This document shows, piece after piece, positions 5,320-10,292 of a stretch of 10,292 nt of DNA; the first letter of the stretch is position 1; each line of letters opens with the position of its first letter. Source of the stretch: Aquincola sp. (lineage in GTDB: Bacteria; Pseudomonadota; Gammaproteobacteria; Burkholderiales; Burkholderiaceae_C); assembly GCA_029884035.1 (NCBI GenBank), contig JAOUIM010000101.1:1-10292 (forward strand), in the 5' to 3' direction. Under the pieces are notes generated by a model. That model saw only the letters and a list, made by a program, of their open reading frames with translations, was not told where the DNA came from and did no database searches. The position numbers and the translations under genes were made by a program.

Positions 5320-6819
5320 GTGACCGAAGCGTTCCATGAACCGCCGACGGTGGATGTACCGTGCGTGGGTACGTCATTCGTCGATCGTTCGGCCTTCAAT
5401 TGGCCCTGCGTCAATATCCTGCGCGCCTCGCAGGAGGCGATCGTGATGATCGACGAGGAGCAGACGGTCGTGGCATTCAATCCGGCGGCCGAAGCGATGT
5501 TCTCATTGGCTGCCGATGCGGTGCTGGGCCAGCCGTTGGTGCGCCTGGTGCCACCCGGACACCGGGAGTCGCATGAGCAGCACGTGCGGCGGTTCGCGGC
5601 TTCGAACGAAATGCAACGGCGCATCGCACCCGGTCGCCATATCAGCGCGGTGCGCGCCGATGGCAGCGAGTTCCCGGTCGAGGTGACGCTGTCGCGCGTG
5701 GACATCATCGTCGATGGCCGGCCGCGGCATTGGTTTGCCGCGCTGCTGCGCGACCTGACGAAGGAAGACGCGCTGCGAGACGAGGTCGACGTGATTACCC
5801 GGCGCCTCCATGCAGCGCTCGACGCCACGCCATTGGCGATCTGGATCACGCACGATGAGCGCATCGAGTACGCCAACGATGCCGCCGCCTGGCTTCTCGG
5901 TGTGGCGGGTGCAGACGCGTTGCGGGGTCGCAGCCTGGCCTCGCTGCTGCCTGCCACGACGCTGGCGGAGCTGCGCAGGCAGGCGTCGCGCCAGGAGGGC
6001 GGGCCCGCGGCACGCGTTCCCGGGCTGCTGACACGGGGCGACGGCGCCGTGCGCGACATCGAGATCGTGCTGGCACCCTTGCCGGACCATGGCCAGACGG
6101 TGCTGCAGATGGTGATCGACGACGTCACCGAGCGCCGCCGTGCGGCGGCCGACCTCGAGCGTACGGGCCAGATGCTGCGCCTGCTGCAGGCCAACGTGGT
6201 GGAGGCGCGCGAAGAGGAGCGGCGCCGCATTTCCCGCGAGCTGCACGACGAACTGGGCCAGCGCCTGACCGCGCTGAAGATGGAACTGACCGGCCTGGCC
6301 GATCGCTCGGGCCTGGGCGCTGGCGATCCGCGCCTGGCTGGCATGCTGACAATGCTCGACGAGACCGTCGCGGCGGTGCGGCGCATCGCATCCGATCTGC
6401 GTCCGCTGATGCTCGACGACCTCGGCCTGAATGCGGCGATCGAGTGGCTGGCACGCGACATGGCGCGCCGCAGCGGGATCGATATCGCGGTCCAGCTCGA
6501 CGACGCCCATCCACCACCCACAGGGCGCCTGGCCACGGCGCTGTACCGCATGGTGCAGGAAGGCCTGACCAACGCGGCGCGGCATGCGCGGGCTCGTCAT
6601 GTGGATGTCGACCTGTGCCGCGATGGCGACGTGCTCGTGCTCTCGGTGACCGATGACGGCGTCGGCCTGCCCGAAGACGGGCCGCAGCGCGATGGGGGCT
6701 ACGGGCTGATGGGCATGCGAGAACGCGTGGCCATGCTGGGCGGCACGCTCGAGGTCGGCAACGCCGACGGCGCCAGGGGCACGCGCCTGACGGTGCGCGT
6801 GCCCTTGGAGGTGAGCTGA
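5320..6819 (+). CDS. soluble PAS-PAS sensor histidine kinase, NarX/DegS-type (HisKA_3)
   Basis: About 499 residues if read from GTG 5320. It has no membrane segment, so it is a cytoplasmic sensor that autophosphorylates on His and passes the phosphate to the regulator encoded next. PAS1 spans about residues 30-150 and resembles the FixL haem PAS: H85 (in ESHEQHV) and R106 (in PGRHIS) align with the FixL proximal His200 and distal Arg220. PAS2 spans about 162-275. The HisKA_3 region has the H-box RELHDE with H309. The HATPase domain follows, with N-box EGLTNA (Asn at 6571), DDGVGL (from 6652) and GYGLMGMRERV. The start is uncertain: the frame is open back to GTG 5176, but neither GTG has a ribosome site, and 5320 lies just after a promoter-like TACAGT and just before PAS1. 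An FNR/FixK-like box lies upstream. Confidence 0.9.
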   Translation: MTEAFHEPPTVDVPCVGTSFVDRSAFNWPCVNILRASQEAIVMIDEEQTVVAFNPAAEAMFSLAADAVLGQPLVRLVPPGHRESHEQHVRRFAASNEMQRRIAPGRHISAVRADGSEFPVEVTLSRVDIIVDGRPRHWFAALLRDLTKEDALRDEVDVITRRLHAALDATPLAIWITHDERIEYANDAAAWLLGVAGADALRGRSLASLLPATTLAELRRQASRQEGGPAARVPGLLTRGDGAVRDIEIVLAPLPDHGQTVLQMVIDDVTERRRAAADLERTGQMLRLLQANVVEAREEERRRISRELHDELGQRLTALKMELTGLADRSGLGAGDPRLAGMLTMLDETVAAVRRIASDLRPLMLDDLGLNAAIEWLARDMARRSGIDIAVQLDDAHPPPTGRLATALYRMVQEGLTNAARHARARHVDVDLCRDGDVLVLSVTDDGVGLPEDGPQRDGGYGLMGMRERVAMLGGTLEVGNADGARGTRLTVRVPLEVS

Positions 6820-7475
6820 TGGCGGCACCGCTTCGCATTCTGATCGTCGACGACCATGCGGTCGTGCGCGAAGGGCTGCTGCGCATCCTCGAGGGCACGG
6901 GCCATGGCTGGAGCGTGGCCGAGGCCAGCACCGGATTCCAGGCGCTCGAGTGGATGCGGAGCCACCCGGTCGACCTGGCCATCGTCGATCTGTCGATGCC
7001 GGGCATGAGTGGGATCGACCTGATCGGGCGCATCCGCCACGAGTTTGCGGCCACGCGCGTGCTGGTCCTCTCCATGCATGCGGAGGAGCAGTACGCGCTG
7101 CGTGCCTTCAAGGCGGGCGCCGCGGGCTACGTGACGAAGGACCGCGCCAGCGCCGAGCTCGTGGATGCGGTGGCCAAGGTGGCTGCCGGCGGCGCGTACG
7201 TCACCAGCAGCCTGGCCGAGCGTGTGGTGCTGCAGCTCAACGGCACGACCGATGCACCGCGTCACGACAGGCTGTCCAATCGTGAGCTCGAGGTGCTGCG
7301 GCGCATCGTGGCCGGCGAGCGCATCGGCGACATCGCTACCGCGCTGCACCTGTCGATCAAGACCGTCAGCACGCACAAGCGACGCATCCAGGACAAGCTC
7401 GGGCTGCCGTCGACCGCGGCACTCGTGCGCTACGGCATGGAGCAGGGGCTGATCGCCGACGAGACCTTGCGCTGA
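6819..7475 (+). CDS. NarL/FixJ-family response regulator
   Basis: A 218-residue transcription factor and the obvious phosphorylation partner of the upstream kinase. The start codon shares one base with the kinase stop (TGATG), and GGAGG (6807-6811) sits 7 nt before it, so translation is probably coupled. The receiver domain (about 5-122) has acidic pair D11/D12, phospho-acceptor D57 in IVDLSMPG, S85 and K107, all the residues needed for phosphorylation signalling. The LuxR-type helix-turn-helix lies at about 152-205, including LSNRELEVL and the recognition segment SIKTVSTHKRRI. Target genes cannot be read from the sequence; the neighbouring usp, hsp20 and phasin genes are reasonable candidates. 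It ends 10 nt from the convergent hydrolase stop. Confidence 0.95.
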   Translation: MAAPLRILIVDDHAVVREGLLRILEGTGHGWSVAEASTGFQALEWMRSHPVDLAIVDLSMPGMSGIDLIGRIRHEFAATRVLVLSMHAEEQYALRAFKAGAAGYVTKDRASAELVDAVAKVAAGGAYVTSSLAERVVLQLNGTTDAPRHDRLSNRELEVLRRIVAGERIGDIATALHLSIKTVSTHKRRIQDKLGLPSTAALVRYGMEQGLIADETLR

Positions 7476-7485
7476 ACCTGCGAGG

Positions 7486-8154
7486 TCAGCGGTCGATGCC
7501 GTTGGACAGACGGTGGGCGAACCAGCTGCCTGCCAGTTGTGCGGCGGCGTCCAGCGTGCCCGGTTCCTCGAACAGGTGGCTGGCGCCAGGAACCACCTCG
7601 AGCCGTTTCTCGCAGCCCAGCGCCAGCATCGCGCGACGGTTCAGGCGCAGCACCTCGGGGTCGCGCGCGCCGACGATCAGCAACGTGGGCGTGGTGACCC
7701 TGGCCAGGGCGTCACCCGCGAGGTCGGGTCGGCCGCCGCGGCTGACCAGTGCGCAGACCTGCCAGGGCCGCTGCGTGGCCGCGACGAGTGCGGCGGCGGC
7801 ACCCGTGCTCGCGCCGAACAAACCGACACGCATGCGCTCCAGACCCGGCTGGTCCGCCAGCCAGTCCAGCGCCTCGACGACTCGACCGGCCAGCAGGTCG
7901 ACATCGAACACGTTGGCACGATCTGCTGCCTCGGCGTCGTCGAGCAGATCGAACAGCAGAGTGGCGAGCTCGTGACCGTGCAGCACGTGGGCGACACGGC
8001 GATTGCGCGGGCTCGTGCGGCTGCTGCCGCTGCCATGCGCGAACACCACCACGCCCTTCGCAGGCGACGGGATCATCAGCTCCCCTTCGAGCGCGTGCGC
8101 GCCCACCAGCACATGCGCCACCGTCGTGGACTGGAGCGCGGGCGCGGAGGACAT
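7486..8154 (-). CDS. alpha/beta hydrolase, dienelactone-hydrolase type
   Basis: A 222-residue cytoplasmic serine hydrolase. An oxyanion-loop HGSGSSR (40-46) precedes the nucleophile elbow G-A-S116-T-G. Asp165 in VGARDPEV and His193 in PGASHLFEE complete a Ser-Asp-His triad in normal order and spacing. The family often occurs beside, or fused to, phosphoribosyltransferase-like proteins in stress clusters, and its substrate is generally unknown. The frame is open to 8313, but the extra N-terminal 53 residues are low-complexity and overlap the end of the HlyD gene. The ATG at 8154 puts the first conserved strand at the expected place, although it has only a weak ribosome site. An FNR/FixK-like palindrome lies about 90 nt upstream, so it may belong to the same regulon as the stress genes. 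A different local promoter is possible. Confidence 0.85.
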   Translation of the reverse strand: MSSAPALQSTTVAHVLVGAHALEGELMIPSPAKGVVVFAHGSGSSRTSPRNRRVAHVLHGHELATLLFDLLDDAEAADRANVFDVDLLAGRVVEALDWLADQPGLERMRVGLFGASTGAAAALVAATQRPWQVCALVSRGGRPDLAGDALARVTTPTLLIVGARDPEVLRLNRRAMLALGCEKRLEVVPGASHLFEEPGTLDAAAQLAGSWFAHRLSNGIDR

Positions 8155-8238
8155 GGTGGCGGATGAGGTGTCAGTGGCGGCACGGTGCGCCGCACGGGAT
8201 GCGAGTGGCCCATCGTGGCGCGGCGCCCGCCCCGTGCG

Positions 8239-8252
8239 TTGAGTGCCCTCAA
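8239..8252. promoter_or_regulatory. FNR/FixK-type binding site upstream of the hydrolase
   Basis: TTGAGTGCCCTCAA matches TTG(A/C)-N6-(T/G)CAA exactly. With flanks (8238-8253) it has 6-bp perfect arms around a 4-bp centre. On the minus strand, 22 nt separate it from a -10-like CACGAT (8217 to 8212), which is the class II spacing and implies a start near 8205. The alternative is a weak terminator hairpin for the HlyD gene that ends at 8282, but no T-run follows on that strand. Confidence 0.5.
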
Positions 8253-8281
8253 CCCGGCACGCACTGCGTCGGTGACGGTGC

Positions 8282-9502
8282 TCAGACCGTGCGCGCGGAG
8301 ACTCGAACACCATCGCGGACGCTGGCCGGCGGGTAGACGATGACGCGCTGGCCGAGGGCCAGCCCGCCGCGGATCCAGGCCGCGCTGCCGTTGCGCCCGC
8401 CGAGTTCGACGCTGACCTGTCGCGCGCGGCCGCCGTCGACGACGAATACCGCGTGCGCGGCGTCGTTGCCGGTCGCGGCGCCGGCAGGCAATGGAAACAC
8501 CGCGCTCACCGGCACCTGCAGCGCTCCCTCTTGCGCCAGCGTGACGATGCGCACACCGACACGGTACCCGTCGCCGAGCGCCTGCCATAGCTCGGACGGG
8601 CTCGTGAGGTCGATCAGCACTCGCACGCGCTGTTCTTCGACGCCCAGCGCCGAAACCTTTGTGAATGCCGCCGGCTCGACCGCGCGCACGCGTCCCTCGA
8701 GATCCACCGGCCCGCCCCAGCGTTCGATGCGCACGCGGCTGCCGGGTTGTGCAGCGAGCGCGTCGGTGGTCAGCAGCTCGGCCACGACCTCCAGCCGCGT
8801 GGTATCGCCGAGCTCTATCAGCGGCGTGCCCAGCGCCACGGTGGCCTCGCTGGTCTGCAGCACACGCAGGACGCGGCCGGCTACCGGTGCGCGCACGGCG
8901 AAGCTGCGCTGGGCGGCCGTGCTGCCGGGTTGAATGGCGCCCAGCGCCGCGCTGGCCTGCTCGAGTTCATGCCCGGCGATGCGCCGCTCTGCCCCAGCGG
9001 CCTCGAGTTCACGCTGGGCGGCCTGCGTGGCAAGGCGGTCGGCATCGAGTTTGGTCGGGGCGATGAAGCCTTGCTGGGCGAGCTGTTCGCTGCGCCGAAC
9101 TTCGATCATCGCCTGGTCGAGCGCCACCTTGGCGCGTTCGCTGCGCGAAGCGGAACGCTGCACGTTGTCCTGCGCAGCGGCAAGCCGCGCGCGAAGCTCG
9201 CGCAGCGTGCGTTCGTCGAGCAGCGCGGGCAGCACGGGCGTGAGCGTCGCCACCGCGAGACCGACGCCCACGGGGTCGCCCTCGCGCAAGGTGATGCGTG
9301 AGAGGCGTCCGGCAAGTGGCGACGAGACGACGTAGCGATCGGCGAGGCGAGTCTTGCCGTCCTCGTCGATCGTTATCTCGAAGCGGCCCTGCGTCACCGG
9401 GGCCAGTTCCACCTCGACCGGCCGTGGCGCGAAGGCCCAGGCCAGTGCCAGCGCGAGGCCGGCGGCGGCGGCGGCGAGCGTGATCCAGGTCTTGCGTTTC
9501 AT
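8282..9502 (-). CDS. HlyD/DevB-type periplasmic adaptor (membrane fusion protein)
   Basis: A 406-residue adaptor linking an inner-membrane ABC permease to an outer-membrane channel. Residues 1-26 hold a basic MKRK start and one Ala/Leu-rich membrane anchor. The first lipoyl half lies at about 56-88 and is followed by a helical hairpin (about 96-190, rich in Ala, Arg, Gln and Glu). The second lipoyl half at about 200-232 contains the typical V-x-APVAGRVLR. Beta-barrel and membrane-proximal regions make up the rest. The start is chosen at the MKRK codon, with GAGG (9511-9514) 8 nt upstream; the same frame stays open far into the permease gene, but there it is an out-of-frame shadow. It lies 14 nt after the permease stop, so the two are one operon. 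The exported substrate is unknown, and no TolC-like gene is visible. Confidence 0.9.
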   Translation of the reverse strand: MKRKTWITLAAAAAGLALALAWAFAPRPVEVELAPVTQGRFEITIDEDGKTRLADRYVVSSPLAGRLSRITLREGDPVGVGLAVATLTPVLPALLDERTLRELRARLAAAQDNVQRSASRSERAKVALDQAMIEVRRSEQLAQQGFIAPTKLDADRLATQAAQRELEAAGAERRIAGHELEQASAALGAIQPGSTAAQRSFAVRAPVAGRVLRVLQTSEATVALGTPLIELGDTTRLEVVAELLTTDALAAQPGSRVRIERWGGPVDLEGRVRAVEPAAFTKVSALGVEEQRVRVLIDLTSPSELWQALGDGYRVGVRIVTLAQEGALQVPVSAVFPLPAGAATGNDAAHAVFVVDGGRARQVSVELGGRNGSAAWIRGGLALGQRVIVYPPASVRDGVRVSARTV

Positions 9503-9516
9503 CGTCGTTGCCTCGT

Positions 9517-10292
9517 TTACTCGCGTGTCTTGAGTGCAGCCACCATGTCGAGCTTGTCGATGCGCCGGCGCACGACCAGCGCACTGGCCACGCCGGAGGC
9601 GAGCACGGCCAGCCCCGCCCACGCATAGGTCGGCGGCCGGATCACGACCGGGAAGTAGAACTGGTCCGACTTCAGCAGGTCGACGACCAGCTGCACGAGG
9701 CCATAGCCGAGCGCCATGCCGATCGGAAGCGCGACGGCGATGGCGATCGCCATCTCGCCCAGCAGCAGCGCCGAGACCTCCGCGCGCGTGAAGCCCAGCA
9801 CGCGCAGCGAGGCGAGCTCCCAGGTGCGTTCTGCCAGCGCGATGCGGGCGTTGTTGTAGACCACACCCACCGCGATGACCGTCGCGAACAAGGTCAGCAC
9901 GGTGCTCATGATGCGCACGTTGCGCGCGCTGACCTCCTGCATGTTGCGCAGCAGCGTGGACTTGCTGAAGGTGCCGACGATGCGCGGCAGCGCCTTGCTC
10001 GCCTCGATCAGCGCGGGCTCGAGGCCGCGCTCGACCGAGACCGCGAACCAAGTCGCCTGGTCGCCTTCCTGCAGCAGGCGGTTCAGCGCGCGGCGCTCCA
10101 TGTACGCGTTCAGGCCCATCATCTCGCGCGCGGTGGCGTTCAGGGTCACCGCGAGCGTGCGTTGGCGGCCTTCCAGCACCTCGACGCGGACGGTGTCGCC
10201 GATGCGAAGGCCGAGCTTGTCGGCCAGACGGTCGGTCATCACCAGGCCGTCGTCGTCCAGCCGGCTCGCTTCGCGGTTGTCGTGACCGACGA
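9517..10292 (-). CDS. FtsX/MacB-type ABC transporter permease, N-terminus outside the window
   Basis: The C-terminal 258 or so residues of an inner-membrane permease; the frame is still open at base 10292. A periplasmic-type segment (about 10292-9950) contains REASRLDDDGLVMTDRLA and GLRIGDTVRVEV, as in MacB/FtsX-family periplasmic domains. The FtsX domain with three membrane helices follows: IMSTVLTLFATVIAVGVVY, the LLLGEMAIAIAVALPIGM region, and the YAWAGLAVLASG region. It ends in a basic cytoplasmic tail (LVVRRRIDKLDMVAALKTRE), which is typical. It has no nucleotide-binding domain in the visible part, so an ATPase subunit should lie further upstream on the minus strand. It is directly followed by its HlyD-type adaptor, which suggests a DevBCA- or MacAB-like efflux system for a lipid, peptide or drug; which one cannot be told. 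Confidence 0.88.
   Translation of the reverse strand, partial: VGHDNREASRLDDDGLVMTDRLADKLGLRIGDTVRVEVLEGRQRTLAVTLNATAREMMGLNAYMERRALNRLLQEGDQATWFAVSVERGLEPALIEASKALPRIVGTFSKSTLLRNMQEVSARNVRIMSTVLTLFATVIAVGVVYNNARIALAERTWELASLRVLGFTRAEVSALLLGEMAIAIAVALPIGMALGYGLVQLVVDLLKSDQFYFPVVIRPPTYAWAGLAVLASGVASALVVRRRIDKLDMVAALKTRE

Noticed and set aside
5503..6828. 441-codon open frame on the minus strand opposite the histidine kinase
   Set aside because: It is a mirror-frame shadow: the sense strand carries complete kinase motifs, while this frame has none and no start signal.
7908..7930. Sigma-54-like TTGGCACG element
   Set aside because: It lies inside the hydrolase coding region, and the -12 part (TTGC) is not present at the right spacing.
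8155..8313. N-terminal extension of the hydrolase to 8313
   Set aside because: The 53 added residues are low-complexity, overlap the HlyD gene end and cover the regulatory palindrome; the conserved fold begins just after the ATG at 8154.
9503..10051. N-terminal extension of the HlyD-type protein across the permease gene
   Set aside because: The extra sequence is Arg/Ala/Gly-rich out-of-frame translation of the permease. The true start has a membrane anchor, MKRK and a ribosome site.

Overview
The window is about two-thirds GC, and nearly every base is coding on one strand or the other. Protein style and gene content point to a betaproteobacterium, most likely Burkholderiales. This is a judgement from the look of the proteins, since no rRNA or other marker is present. 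No tRNA, rRNA, IS element, CRISPR array or phage gene was seen.

Layout: (1) 1-2019 (+) is the 3' three quarters of an MgtA/MgtB-like P-type cation ATPase. (2) 2045-2911 (-) is a tandem-domain universal stress protein, divergent from (3) an Hsp20 small heat-shock protein at 3075-3488 (+), which is followed by (4) a phasin-like protein at 3609-4202 (+). (5) 4204-5064 (-) is an FNR/CRP-family regulator. It is divergent from (6) a soluble two-PAS sensor histidine kinase at about 5320-6819 (+), which overlaps (7) a NarL/FixJ-type response regulator at 6819-7475 (+). (8) 7486-8154 (-) is a small alpha/beta hydrolase of the dienelactone-hydrolase type. (9) 9517-10292 (-) is the C-terminal part of an FtsX/MacB-type ABC permease, followed 14 nt downstream by (10) its HlyD-type membrane-fusion partner at 8282-9502 (-).

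Genes 2-8 read as a stress and low-oxygen module: universal stress protein, chaperone, granule-coat-like protein, hydrolase, an FNR-type regulator and a two-component system. The first PAS domain of the kinase keeps two positions that FixL uses to bind haem and oxygen. From memory, the content resembles the low-oxygen-activated (lxa) locus of Burkholderia cenocepacia; this could not be checked here. The ABC permease/HlyD pair looks like a separate efflux operon.

The most interesting observation is a hidden regulatory layer. A by-eye scan of the window for the FixK/FNR-type palindrome TTG(A/C)-N6-(T/G)CAA found exactly three matches (2977-2990, 5263-5276, 8239-8252). All three lie in non-coding DNA, one in each promoter region serving usp/hsp20, the kinase and the hydrolase. 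Two sit at the spacing to a -10-like hexamer expected for class II FNR activation. The FNR-like protein in the middle has the matching E--SR recognition helix but lacks the cysteine ligands of E. coli FNR, so its signal is unknown.
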